Assembly (NCBI GenBank): GCA_021163085.1 | Contig: JAGGXL010000122.1 | Span: forward strand, 1-27,027 | Source: Thermodesulfobacterium sp. | GTDB lineage: Bacteria; Desulfobacterota; Thermodesulfobacteria; Thermodesulfobacteriales; Thermodesulfobacteriaceae | DNA length: 27,027 nt | Direction of reading: 5' to 3' | In this document: positions 13,623 to 21,959 of the stretch, piece by piece | Layout: each line of letters starts with the position of its first letter | Position numbering within the stretch: position 1 is the first letter of the stretch | Notes under the pieces: model-generated | What the model saw: only the letters and a program-made list of their open reading frames with translations | Database searches by the model: none | What the model was told of the DNA's origin: nothing | Made by a program: the position numbers and the translations under genes

Positions 13623-14204
13623 CTACCAGAATTTAAAACCTTCAAGAGTGTCTTTTATATCTTTTGGTTCCAGATACCTTAGTCCTAATTTATCTGCCAT
13701 ATTTAAAACCCCTTTATCAGCAGAAAGAACTATTGCATCAAGCTCTAAGGAAAGGAGGATTAATTCTAAATCTTCTTTACTATCTACAATCCCTTCTCTC
13801 AAAACTTCCCTATAACGTCTTCTTAAAAACTTTAAAACTTCTTCTGGTTTTTTATAAGTTGATGATTTAACAGCTTCTTCAGCTACTCTTAAACCTTTGT
13901 TAATTCTATTTCGTAACTCCTCAATAAACTCATACATCAAAAAAGCAGGAATGTAAAGTTCATACTTTTTGGGAGATTTTATTTTTAAAACCGAACGAGC
14001 CTTTGGAGGAAGTTTAAGATTTGTTAGCATTCTCTTTAATTCTTCAAAAACAGAAGTAGGAATATAGACTGCAACTTCACCCTCTAATTCAGCAACCATT
14101 AAAAGAAAATTGGTAAAAGCTTCCGAAGGATTTCCTCCAAATTGTACATAAACATCAGGATTGGTAAAAATACTTGTATCTGGGACAAGTCTTTCTTTTT
14201 CCAT
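13623..14204 (-). CDS. HARP, protein-only RNase P of the Aquifex type (PIN-like)
   Basis: A 193-residue PIN-like metallonuclease often labelled 'RNA ligase partner protein'. The N-terminus VPDTSIFTNPDVYVQFGG is the hallmark of the family whose Aquifex member is an RNA-free RNase P that trims 5' leaders from tRNA. Acidic residues Asp9, Asp141, Asp145 and Asp163 (VDSKEDLELILL, VLSADKGVLNMADKLG) match the spacing of the catalytic set known in the Aquifex enzyme, as I recall it. The middle (about 85-135) is a helical insert rich in Arg and Lys, thought to mediate oligomerisation and tRNA contact. Transcription is separate from its neighbours, with a promoter that leaves almost no leader. It ends exactly where lptE ends. 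Confidence 0.88.
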   Translation of the reverse strand: MEKERLVPDTSIFTNPDVYVQFGGNPSEAFTNFLLMVAELEGEVAVYIPTSVFEELKRMLTNLKLPPKARSVLKIKSPKKYELYIPAFLMYEFIEELRNRINKGLRVAEEAVKSSTYKKPEEVLKFLRRRYREVLREGIVDSKEDLELILLSLELDAIVLSADKGVLNMADKLGLRYLEPKDIKDTLEGFKFW

Positions 14205-14212
14205 AAATTGTA

Positions 14213-14240
14213 ATTTTAAAAAAGTAAAATATTAAGTCAA
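14213..14240 (-). promoter_or_regulatory. Promoter of the HARP gene, near-leaderless
   Basis: On the minus strand, TTGACT (14240-14235) and TAAAAT (14218-14213) are 16 bp apart. The ATG begins eight bases after the -10 box and no Shine-Dalgarno sequence is present, so the leader should be at most a base or two. Confidence 0.6.
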
Positions 14241-14292
14241 GAAAGCTTTTTTAAGTAGTAAATGATTATAAATATGGTAAATTATTTTTAGT

Positions 14293-15657
14293 ATGAAATA
14301 TTTAGAAGAAGTAAAAATCAACACAGAAGAAAAATTATACTTTACTGTAAAAGAAATTACCCAAAATTTAAAAGATCTTATAGAAAGAAAATTTTCTGTA
14401 TTATGGATAGAAGGAGAAATTGCTAATTTAAGATATAGCCAAAATGGTAACATCTATTTCAATCTCATCGAGGAAGAAGCTTCTCTTAAGTGTATAATCT
14501 TTAATTCTCAGAAAAAAATTACTATTACTTCTTGGTTAAAGGATGGATTAAAAGTTTTATGTTTAGGAAGACTAAATTTTTACACTCGTTCTGGAGAATG
14601 CTATTTTATAGTAAGAAGAGCAGAACCTTTAGGAAAAGGGATTTTAATTCTAAAAAAAGAAGGGCTTATAGAAAAGTACAAACCACTATTTGATCCAAAT
14701 AGAAAAAGGTCTATCCCGCTTTATCCAAAAAAAATTGCTCTTATAACTTCTCTTTTTGGTGCAGCTTTACAAGATTTTTTGAAAATAAGCAAAAACAGGT
14801 GGGAAGTAGAAATACTTATTTATCCAGTAAGGGTTCAGGGAGAAGGAGCTGAAAAAGAAATAGTTCAGGCAATAAAGGACATAAATATCCATTTCAGTGA
14901 TGTAGATGTTATTGTAATCACAAGAGGAGGAGGGTCTTTTGAGGATCTGGCACCATTTTATACCGAGGATATTATTCTCGGAGTGAAAGAATCTAAAATC
15001 CCTGTAGTTTCAGCTGTTGGACATGAAATAGATTATACTATATGTGACTTGATCGCAGATAAAAGATGTGCTACTCCTACAGCTGCAGCTGAAGAGGTTA
15101 TACCAGCAAAGGAAGAGGTCCTTTATAGACTAAGCCTTTACCAGAAGAAAATCAACCAGCTTCTGGAAATTATAATTTCCAGAAGAGAAAAAAGGCTCTA
15201 TGAAGCTAAAATAGAACTTGAAAACAAAAATCCTTTTAAAGTTGTTCAGAGTTTGGAAAAAAGAATTAAAGATCTTTCCTATAGATTAAACTTAGAGATG
15301 GAAAAGTATTTGGGTTTTAAAGAAAAAAAATTATGGGAAATAAAAAATCTTCTCAGAAAAAGGCATCCTCAGGAAAATATAAGAATTTTAGAAGAAAAAT
15401 TAAAATTCTTTAAAAATAGACTTTTTTATTCCGTCAGATCCTTTTATTTAGAAAAGGAAAAAAGATTAGAAAATTTGGAGAAATTATTAAACTCATTTTC
15501 ACCTTTAAATGTTTTAAGAAGGGGATATAGTATAGTAAAATCCTATCCAGAAGGTAAAATTATTAGGAAAGCTGAAGAAGTTAGAGAAGGTAAACTTTTG
15601 GAAATTTATCTTTCAGAAGGTAAACTTTTGGTAGAGGTAAAAAAGGTGGAGGAATAG
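14293..15657 (+). CDS. xseA: Exodeoxyribonuclease VII large subunit
   Basis: A 454-residue subunit of the single-strand DNA exonuclease. An N-terminal OB-fold (about 15-115: LWIEGEIANLRYSQNGNIYFNL) is followed by the catalytic domain with ITRGGGSFEDLAPFYTEDI and the strongly kept SAVGHEIDYTICDLIADKRCATPTAAAE. A long coiled coil (about 275-410) and a short C-terminal strand domain (RRGYSIVKS) complete it. The ATG has no ribosome-binding site. I could not place a good -35/-10 pair for it between 14205 and 14292, although TAAATT at 14278-14283 lies at the leaderless distance. xseB begins three bases after its stop. Confidence 0.95.
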   Translation: MKYLEEVKINTEEKLYFTVKEITQNLKDLIERKFSVLWIEGEIANLRYSQNGNIYFNLIEEEASLKCIIFNSQKKITITSWLKDGLKVLCLGRLNFYTRSGECYFIVRRAEPLGKGILILKKEGLIEKYKPLFDPNRKRSIPLYPKKIALITSLFGAALQDFLKISKNRWEVEILIYPVRVQGEGAEKEIVQAIKDINIHFSDVDVIVITRGGGSFEDLAPFYTEDIILGVKESKIPVVSAVGHEIDYTICDLIADKRCATPTAAAEEVIPAKEEVLYRLSLYQKKINQLLEIIISRREKRLYEAKIELENKNPFKVVQSLEKRIKDLSYRLNLEMEKYLGFKEKKLWEIKNLLRKRHPQENIRILEEKLKFFKNRLFYSVRSFYLEKEKRLENLEKLLNSFSPLNVLRRGYSIVKSYPEGKIIRKAEEVREGKLLEIYLSEGKLLVEVKKVEE

Positions 15658-15660
15658 CAG

Positions 15661-15918
15661 ATGGTTAAAAACAATTTTTTTAGTTTTGAAGATGCTTTAA
15701 AAAGAATTGAAGAAATTTTGAAGCAACTGGAAAATAAAGAACTTGATTTGGAAGAAGCGATTAACCTTTATGAAGAAGGACTAAAGTTAATTCATTTTTG
15801 TGAAGAGAAGCTTAAAAATGCCAGAATAAGGATAGAAGTAATTTTAAAAGATAAAGAGGGATTTAAGTTAGAAAATCTGGATAAGGCTCGTGAGCTTTTC
15901 AAAAATGGTTCAAGGTAA
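15661..15918 (+). CDS. xseB: Exodeoxyribonuclease VII small subunit
   Basis: An 85-residue helical protein that binds the XseA coiled coil. The signature FEDALKRIEEILKQLENKEL, then EEAINLYEEGLKLIHFCEEKL, is diagnostic. GGAGG sits about ten bases before the ATG, inside the end of xseA. Its last 14 bases overlap ispA, a common arrangement. Confidence 0.93.
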   Translation: MVKNNFFSFEDALKRIEEILKQLENKELDLEEAINLYEEGLKLIHFCEEKLKNARIRIEVILKDKEGFKLENLDKARELFKNGSR

Positions 15919-16810
15919 ATTTGATATTAATCTGTATTTAAAAGAAAGAGGTAAAAAGGTTGAAGAGGTTTTAAAAGTATATTTTCCTAAGGAAAAAGAT
16001 TACGGAGAAAGGGTTGTTTTCGCAGCTAAATACAGTATTTTTGCGGGAGGTAAAAGAATAAGACCAATATTATGTTTAGCAGGTTGTGAGGTTGTAGGTG
16101 GAGATTGGGAAAAAATTCTTTTTTTTGCAGCAGGAATAGAGTGTATTCATACATATTCTTTAATTCACGATGATCTTCCTTGTATGGATGACGATGATTT
16201 CAGAAGAGGTAAACCTTCTTGTCATAAAGCCTTTGATGAGGCAACAGCAGTACTTGCTGGAGATGGATTGCAGGCTTTGGCATTTCAATTTTTTACCCAT
16301 CCTGAGTTGGTAAAGAAAGTTAACAAAACGAAACTTTTAAAAGCAATTTATATTATTTCTAAAGCCATAGGTTTGGAAGGTATGGTAGGTGGACAGATGG
16401 TAGATCTACTTATGGAAGGCAAGAAAGGAAATGCACGAATATTGAAATGGATACATTTTAATAAAACGGTTCGTTTAATTGAGGCTTCTATAATAAGTGG
16501 GGCTATATTAGGAGGGGCTAAATCTAAGGAAATTAAAGCCCTTTCAATTTTTGGAAAAAACCTTGGTTTTGCTTTTCAAATAGTAGATGACCTTTTGGAT
16601 CTTGTTGGAGACGAAAAGAAACTCGGAAAAAAAATCTATTCAGATATAAAAAAACAAAAATTAACCTATCCAGCACTTTTTGGAATAGAAAAAACCAGAG
16701 AAATTGCTGAAAAGCATATTCAAAAAGCTATTTCAGCTTTAAAAATTTTTGGAGAAAATGCTCAACCTCTTAAATCCTTAGCAGAATTTGTACTTTACAG
16801 GGTGAATTAG
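15905..16810 (+). CDS. ispA: Polyprenyl (farnesyl/geranylgeranyl) diphosphate synthase
   Basis: A 301-residue chain-elongating prenyltransferase. Both Asp-rich motifs are visible: DDLPCMDDDDFRRG (first, with the usual DDxxxxD spacing and the RRG tail) and DDLLD (second). Other pieces are GGKRIRP for diphosphate binding and GGQMVDL. The product chain length (C15 or C20) cannot be set by eye; the residues before the first motif (GIECIHTYSLIH) are like bacterial IspA. ATG 15905 is taken as start; GTG 15890 is possible. It lies between xseB and dxs, so early isoprenoid steps are co-transcribed. Confidence 0.9.
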   Translation: MVQGKFDINLYLKERGKKVEEVLKVYFPKEKDYGERVVFAAKYSIFAGGKRIRPILCLAGCEVVGGDWEKILFFAAGIECIHTYSLIHDDLPCMDDDDFRRGKPSCHKAFDEATAVLAGDGLQALAFQFFTHPELVKKVNKTKLLKAIYIISKAIGLEGMVGGQMVDLLMEGKKGNARILKWIHFNKTVRLIEASIISGAILGGAKSKEIKALSIFGKNLGFAFQIVDDLLDLVGDEKKLGKKIYSDIKKQKLTYPALFGIEKTREIAEKHIQKAISALKIFGENAQPLKSLAEFVLYRVN

Positions 16811-16812
16811 AA

Positions 16813-18681
16813 ATGAAATTTTTAAAAATGGTCAACTCTCCAGAAGATCTTAAAAAGCTTAAAATTTCTCACCTTAAAGCCTTAGCTGAGGAGATAAGAA
16901 GATATATTATAGAAGTAGTTTCAAAAAATGGAGGGCATTTAGCACCAAATCTTGGTGTAGTAGAATTAACTTTGGCACTTCACTATGTTTTTGATTCTCC
17001 TAAAGATAAAATAATCTGGGATGTGGGTCATCAATGTTATACTCATAAAATTATTACAGGCAGAAGAGATCAATTTTCCACCCTTAGAAAATATAAAGGT
17101 ATAGCAGGATTTCCTAAAAGAAGCGAAAGCCCTCATGACATTTTGGATACCGGACACAGCAGTACCTCTATATCTGCTGGACTGGGTATAGTTACAGCTC
17201 TGAGAATGAAGAAAGAAGAAGAGAAAGTAATAGCTGTAATTGGAGATGGGTCAATTACAGCTGGACTCACTTTTGAAGCTTTAAACAATGCTGGTTTTCG
17301 CAAAGAAGATCTGATAGTGGTTCTTAATGATAATGAGATGTGTATTTCTCCAAGTGTAGGAGCTTTATCTTCCTTTGTTTCCAAAAGATTAACAGGTAAT
17401 CTGGCAAGATTTATAAAAAAAGAGGTTGAAAAGTTAGCTAATAAATTTCCTGGAGGAGACAACTTAGTTCATCTTTTAAAAAAAGGGGAAGATATTTTTA
17501 AAATGGCTATTGCTCCAGGAGCTCTTTTTACAGCTTTAAATTTTGAATATATAGGTCCTGTAGATGGGCATAATCTGGAAAGTTTAATTGAGATTTTGAA
17601 TAACATAAAAAAAATGAAAGGGCCTATATTACTTCATGTAATTACTAAAAAAGGTAAAGGCTATCCCTATGCTGAAAACGATCCAGAAACTTTTCATGGA
17701 GTAGGACCATTTGATATTAAAACTGGCAAAGTTTTGAAATCTCCTGATGCACCTCCAACTTATACCGAAGTTTTTGGGAAAACTATTCTCAGATTAGCCG
17801 AGATAGAACCAAGAATTATAGCTATTACAGCTGCTATGAGACTTGGAACAGGATTAAAAGATTTTTCTGAGAAATATCCTGAGAGATTTTTTGACGTGGG
17901 CATATGTGAACAACATGCTGTGACCTTTGCAACTGGTTTAGCTTTGGAGGGATTTGTTCCCGTATGTGCAATTTATTCTACATTTTTACAAAGAGCTTAT
18001 GACCAGATTATTCATGATGTAGCTTTAAATAATGTTAAAGTTATTTTTGCTATAGATAGAGGGGGATTAGTAGGAGAAGATGGTCCAACTCATCACGGAA
18101 GTTTTGACCTTTCATATTTAAGACTCGTTCCCAATTTAACTATAATGGCACCTAAGGATGAAAATGAGTTACAACACATGCTTTACAGTGCTTTAAAATA
18201 TTCTGGCCCTGTTGCTATAAGATATCCAAGAGGCTCAGGAGAGGGAGTAAACTTAGACTGGGATTTTAAAGAAATACCCTTTGGCAAAGCAGAATTATTG
18301 AAAGATGGGAAAGATATTACTGTAATAGCTATTGGTAGCATGGTTTATCAGGTTTTAAAAGCAGCTGAGGAACTTGAAAAAGAGGGTGTTTCTCTTGCTG
18401 TAATAAATGCAAGATTTGTTAAACCTCTTGATGAAAATTTAATTTTGGATTTTGCAAAAAAAACAGGGAAAATTATAACTGTAGAGGAAAACACTATTAT
18501 AGGAGGATTTAGTTCAGCTGTTTGTGAACTTTTAGCAGATAAAAATATTTCAGTTAAAATAAAAAGAATAGGGCTTCCTGATAAATTTATAGAACACGGA
18601 GATCTCAAAACTCTTAAAAAAAACTATGGTCTTACTTCGGAATACATCAAAAAGGTAGCTTTAGAGCTAATTAGTAATTAA
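16813..18681 (+). CDS. dxs: 1-deoxy-D-xylulose-5-phosphate synthase
   Basis: A 622-residue thiamine-diphosphate enzyme making DXP from pyruvate and glyceraldehyde 3-phosphate, the first step of the MEP isoprenoid pathway. The N-terminal part has GGHLAPNLGVVELT, WDVGHQCYTHKI, DTGHSSTSISAGLG and the cofactor motif GDGSITAGLTFEALNNAG ... NDNEMCIS. The second domain has DVGICEQHAVTFATGLA (catalytic Glu) and DRGGLVGEDGPTHHG. The C-terminal transketolase-type domain ends normally. It starts two bases after ispA. DXP is also a substrate of PdxJ, encoded in this window at 5510-6721, so two consumers of one metabolite are near each other but in different operons. Confidence 0.96.
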   Translation: MKFLKMVNSPEDLKKLKISHLKALAEEIRRYIIEVVSKNGGHLAPNLGVVELTLALHYVFDSPKDKIIWDVGHQCYTHKIITGRRDQFSTLRKYKGIAGFPKRSESPHDILDTGHSSTSISAGLGIVTALRMKKEEEKVIAVIGDGSITAGLTFEALNNAGFRKEDLIVVLNDNEMCISPSVGALSSFVSKRLTGNLARFIKKEVEKLANKFPGGDNLVHLLKKGEDIFKMAIAPGALFTALNFEYIGPVDGHNLESLIEILNNIKKMKGPILLHVITKKGKGYPYAENDPETFHGVGPFDIKTGKVLKSPDAPPTYTEVFGKTILRLAEIEPRIIAITAAMRLGTGLKDFSEKYPERFFDVGICEQHAVTFATGLALEGFVPVCAIYSTFLQRAYDQIIHDVALNNVKVIFAIDRGGLVGEDGPTHHGSFDLSYLRLVPNLTIMAPKDENELQHMLYSALKYSGPVAIRYPRGSGEGVNLDWDFKEIPFGKAELLKDGKDITVIAIGSMVYQVLKAAEELEKEGVSLAVINARFVKPLDENLILDFAKKTGKIITVEENTIIGGFSSAVCELLADKNISVKIKRIGLPDKFIEHGDLKTLKKNYGLTSEYIKKVALELISN

Positions 18682-18691
18682 TATTTTTTTC

Positions 18692-18720
18692 TTGTAAAAA
18701 AATATAAACGAAATTAAATT
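18692..18720 (+). promoter_or_regulatory. Promoter of the (p)ppGpp synthetase gene, near-leaderless
   Basis: TTGTAA (18692-18697) and TAAATT (18715-18720) are 17 bp apart. The ATG begins nine bases later and no Shine-Dalgarno sequence is present. The -35 box sits on an AT-only 10-bp inverted repeat (18681-18690 / 18696-18705). Confidence 0.5.
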
Positions 18721-18729
18721 ATTATTAAG

Positions 18730-20910
18730 ATGGCTACTTTAAGTAAGATTTTAGACGAGATACAAAGTTATCTTCCTGGTTGCAATACTCGTATTGTAGA
18801 AAAAGCCTATGAATGGGCAGCTCGTATTCATGAAGGACAAATAAGAAAATCTGGAGAACCTTATCTTTCTCATCCTATGGAAGTAGCTTACATATTAGCT
18901 AAGATGAAGCTTGATCTCCCTACTATAGCAGCAGGACTTCTTCATGATGCAGTTGAAGATTCTCAAATAAGTATTGAAGAAATTAAGAAAGAATTTGGAG
19001 AAGAAATAGCCTTTATTGTAGATGGCGTAACTAAGTTAAAAAAAATTCCCGGATCAACGAATAAACTTACCAAGCAAGCTGAGAGTCTGAGAAAAATAAT
19101 TCTTGCTATGTCAAAAGATCTAAGGGTTATTTTGGTGAAACTGGCAGATAGATTGCATAATATGAGAACTCTACAGTATCAAGCTGAACATAAAAGACAA
19201 AGGATTGCAAAAGAAACATTAGAAATTTACGCTCCTCTTGCAGGTAGATTGGGTATTGATTGGATAAAATGTGAGTTAGAAGACTTATCTTTTAAATATT
19301 TATATCCTGAAGAGTATAAAAGGTTAAAAGTAGAAGTAGAAAAGAGGATAAGAGAAGCTGAGGAGTATGTAGAAAAGGTTAAAAGTATATTAAGAGAGTT
19401 ATTACAGAAACACAATATCAAAGGAAAAGTTTTTGGAAGGGTAAAACATCTTTATAGTGTATATAGAAAGCTTCAGAAATATAATCTTACTATTAATGAA
19501 CTTGATCAGGTTTATGATTTGATTGGATTTAGAATTATTGTTAATACAGTAGAGGAGTGTTATAGAACTTTGGGTTTTGTTCATGCACTCTGGACTCCTA
19601 TTCCAGGAAGATTTAAAGATTATATAAGCCTACCTAAACCTAATATGTATCAGAGCCTTCATACTACCGTTCTTGGCCCCGATAGTAAAAAAATAGAAAT
19701 TCAAATTAGAACCGAGTATATGGATAAAATTGCCAATGAAGGAATAGCTGCACATTTTCTTTATAAAGAAGGTTTTTTTAAATCTGAGCGAGAACATTAT
19801 AAATATCTCGAATGGCTCAGTAGATTAATTGAGTTACAAAAAGAGCTTAAACATCCAAGAGAGTTTTTAGACTCTTTAAAGCTGGATTTGTTTCCTGATG
19901 AGATATATGTATTCACTCCCAAGGGAGATGTAATTGTTTTGCCAGTAGGAGCAACTCCTGTTGATTTTGCTTATACTATTCATACTGAAATTGGTAATAA
20001 ATGTGTAAGGGCTTTTGTTAATGATAAATTAGTTCCTTTAGATTATAAACTTCAGACAGGGGATGTAGTAAAAATAGAAACTTCACCTTATCAGAAACCA
20101 AGTAGAGATTGGCTTAAAATTGTCGTTACCGGAAGGGCGAGAAGCAGGATAAAACAATGGTTTAAAAAAGAAGAAAAAGAAAAACTTATTAATTTAGGAA
20201 AAGAGCTTTTAAGCAAAGAGCTTAGAAAATACAAATTATCTTTAAATACATTTATTCAAGAAAGTGAAAAAGATCCAGCTATACTTGAGAATTTTAAAAT
20301 AAAAAACTTGGACGAATTGTTTTATCAGATAGGTAGTGCCAAGATTTCTGCTAAACATATAGTAAAAATTTTTGCAGAAAAAACAGATAGGGAAATTTCA
20401 GATAAAGAAGAGATTGTAGAAAAAATATCAAAAGAGGCTTCAGTAGAAAAAGCTTTTCTGGAATCATCTAAGGATATAATTGTGGTAGAAGGAGCAAAAG
20501 ATATCCTTTTTCATCTTGCACAATGTTGTAAACCTATTCCAGGAGATGAGATAGTTGGATATATTACCAGGGGGAAGGGTATCTCTGTTCATCGTGCAGA
20601 CTGTCCTAATTTAAAAGATCTGGACTCTGAAAGATTTGTAGAAGTTAGCTGGGGAAGTTATGATAACAAGACATATCCAGTTCATTTGTATATAATTTGT
20701 TTAGATAGAAAAGGACTTTTAGCCAATATATCTTCGGCTATATCTGCCTCAGAAAGTAATATCTTGAAAGCGCATGTAAAAACCACTTCCGATAAAAAAG
20801 CCTTTTTTGAATTTTATATAGAAGTTAATGACAAAATACATTTAGATAAAATTATTTCTAATATATTTAAAGTAGAGGGCGTTTTAAAAGTAGAAAGAAA
20901 ATTGAGCTAA
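18730..20910 (+). CDS. Bifunctional (p)ppGpp synthetase/hydrolase (RelA/SpoT family)
   Basis: A 726-residue stringent-response regulator. The hydrolase HD domain is intact: His48 (LSHPMEVA), His72-Asp73 (GLLHDAVEDS) and Asp140 (KLADRLHNMRTL). The synthetase domain (about 235-350) has YDLIGFRIIV, PGRFKDYISLPKPNMYQSLHTTV and EIQIRTEYMDKIANEGIAAHFLYK. The RFKD at 294-297 is the RXKD form of bifunctional enzymes, not the EXDD of RelA-only ones. A TGS domain (about 388-448) follows (IYVFTPKGDVIVLPVGATPVDFAY), then a helical/zinc-type part with AQCCKPIPGDEIVGYITRGKGISVHRADCPN, and a C-terminal ACT domain (about 650-726). It stands alone with its own promoter and overlaps rpmB by four bases at its end. 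Confidence 0.95.
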   Translation: MATLSKILDEIQSYLPGCNTRIVEKAYEWAARIHEGQIRKSGEPYLSHPMEVAYILAKMKLDLPTIAAGLLHDAVEDSQISIEEIKKEFGEEIAFIVDGVTKLKKIPGSTNKLTKQAESLRKIILAMSKDLRVILVKLADRLHNMRTLQYQAEHKRQRIAKETLEIYAPLAGRLGIDWIKCELEDLSFKYLYPEEYKRLKVEVEKRIREAEEYVEKVKSILRELLQKHNIKGKVFGRVKHLYSVYRKLQKYNLTINELDQVYDLIGFRIIVNTVEECYRTLGFVHALWTPIPGRFKDYISLPKPNMYQSLHTTVLGPDSKKIEIQIRTEYMDKIANEGIAAHFLYKEGFFKSEREHYKYLEWLSRLIELQKELKHPREFLDSLKLDLFPDEIYVFTPKGDVIVLPVGATPVDFAYTIHTEIGNKCVRAFVNDKLVPLDYKLQTGDVVKIETSPYQKPSRDWLKIVVTGRARSRIKQWFKKEEKEKLINLGKELLSKELRKYKLSLNTFIQESEKDPAILENFKIKNLDELFYQIGSAKISAKHIVKIFAEKTDREISDKEEIVEKISKEASVEKAFLESSKDIIVVEGAKDILFHLAQCCKPIPGDEIVGYITRGKGISVHRADCPNLKDLDSERFVEVSWGSYDNKTYPVHLYIICLDRKGLLANISSAISASESNILKAHVKTTSDKKAFFEFYIEVNDKIHLDKIISNIFKVEGVLKVERKLS

Positions 20911-21104
20911 CTAACTGCTTTTTGAACTTTTCCTGCCTTTAAACAACGGGTACAAACCTTCATTCTTTTTACTCTTCCGTCTGGCAATTTAACTCTTACT
21001 TTTTGAATGTTGGGATACCACCATCTGGTGGACTTTTTTGCAGAGTGACTAATTTGGTTACCTGAACGAGGTCCTCTCCCACAAATCTCACAAATTTTAG
21101 ACAT
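20907..21104 (-). CDS. rpmB: 50S ribosomal protein L28
   Basis: A 65-residue ribosomal protein: CEICGRGPRSGNQISHSAKKSTRWWYPN near the start and RVKRMKVCTRCLKAGKV near the end. Cysteines 5, 8, 51 and 54 form a zinc ribbon, so this is the zinc-binding (C+) form. GAGGGGG lies about eight bases before the ATG. Its TAG overlaps the TAA of the (p)ppGpp gene on the other strand by three bases. Confidence 0.95.
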   Translation of the reverse strand: MSKICEICGRGPRSGNQISHSAKKSTRWWYPNIQKVRVKLPDGRVKRMKVCTRCLKAGKVQKAVS

Positions 21105-21146
21105 TCTTTTAGCCCCCTCTTAGTAATCTTTAAAAGAGACTTTAAT

Positions 21147-21174
21147 AATATATTCCAAAGTTTCTAATTTGCAA
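21147..21174 (-). promoter_or_regulatory. Promoter of rpmB
   Basis: On the minus strand, TTGCAA (21174-21169) and TATATT (21152-21147) are 16 bp apart. Transcription should start near 21140, leaving a leader of about 35 bases that contains the ribosome-binding site. Confidence 0.6.
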
Positions 21175-21230
21175 CCTTTACTTTTTGCAAGAATCGGTTT
21201 TAAAATGAGAAAAAAAGCTGAAATAACGAT

Positions 21231-21959
21231 ATGAAATATATTAGCAAAATTTTCAGTATTTTTTTTATAAGTACATGTTTTTTTCTTTTTTTATTATCCT
21301 GCGGTAACTGTAAAGAAGATAAGATCAAATTATTTTACGAAATTTATTACGGACCTTTCAAGATTGGGGAGTCTGAAATTAACATCACATCTCAAAAATA
21401 TACTGCCATTGTATATAGTGTAGGTTTAGCCAGATGGATTTTCCCTTTCTATGCAAAATGGGAAACCTGGGTTGATGAGAAAGGTTATCCCCAAAAAGTA
21501 ATAATCTATTCTAAGGAGAGAAATAAAGAGAGAAGAAGATTGATTTATTTTCAAGAAAAAGAAAATAAGATAATTTATCAAAAAATTTTACCTGAGCGTG
21601 GAGAACCTGAAATTATTTTCTTAGAGTTTCCTATATATGATGAACTATCTTCTTTTATTGCTTCTTTTTATATAGAGTATTATAAATCTCCTAAGATAGA
21701 ATTGCCCCTTTTTATTAAAAAAAGCAAAGAATATATAAAAATTGAATTTAGAGAAAAAAATTTTTGTGAATTTAAAAAAGAAAAAAAAGAGTGTTTGCGT
21801 ATTAAAGTATACTTGCCTAAAAAAAGCGAACTTCTTGAAAGGTCTTCCGAAGTGGAGATATGGTTACTTAAAAATGAAAAGCTCCCTGTAGAATTAAGAG
21901 GTAAATTACCCATTTTAGGCAGTTTAGTGGGAAAACTCAGAAAAATAGAAAAATTTTAA
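21231..21959 (+). CDS. DUF3108-like lipoprotein
   Basis: A 242-residue envelope protein. The hydrophobic start ends in FLFLLSCGN, giving a lipobox with Cys24. The mature part begins KLFYEIYYGPFKIGESEINI, the typical DUF3108 opening, followed by ARWIFPFYAKWETWVDEKGYPQKV, also typical. The region near 190 is Lys/Glu-rich. Function in the family is not established; it lies in the periplasm or on a membrane. There is no clear ribosome-binding site. TTTACT (21177-21182) and TAAAAT (21201-21206) at 18 bp could be its promoter. The end overlaps the MBL gene by four bases. Confidence 0.8.
   Translation: MKYISKIFSIFFISTCFFLFLLSCGNCKEDKIKLFYEIYYGPFKIGESEINITSQKYTAIVYSVGLARWIFPFYAKWETWVDEKGYPQKVIIYSKERNKERRRLIYFQEKENKIIYQKILPERGEPEIIFLEFPIYDELSSFIASFYIEYYKSPKIELPLFIKKSKEYIKIEFREKNFCEFKKEKKECLRIKVYLPKKSELLERSSEVEIWLLKNEKLPVELRGKLPILGSLVGKLRKIEKF

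Noticed and set aside
14278..14292. A sixth leaderless start at xseA
   Set aside because: A TAAATT sits at the right distance, but I found no acceptable -35 box 16-18 bp upstream, so it was not counted.
18681..18705. 10-bp inverted repeat ATATTTTTTT / AAAAAAATAT after dxs as a terminator
   Set aside because: The stem has only A-T pairs and no following T run. It would not be stable in a thermophile and it overlaps the next promoter.
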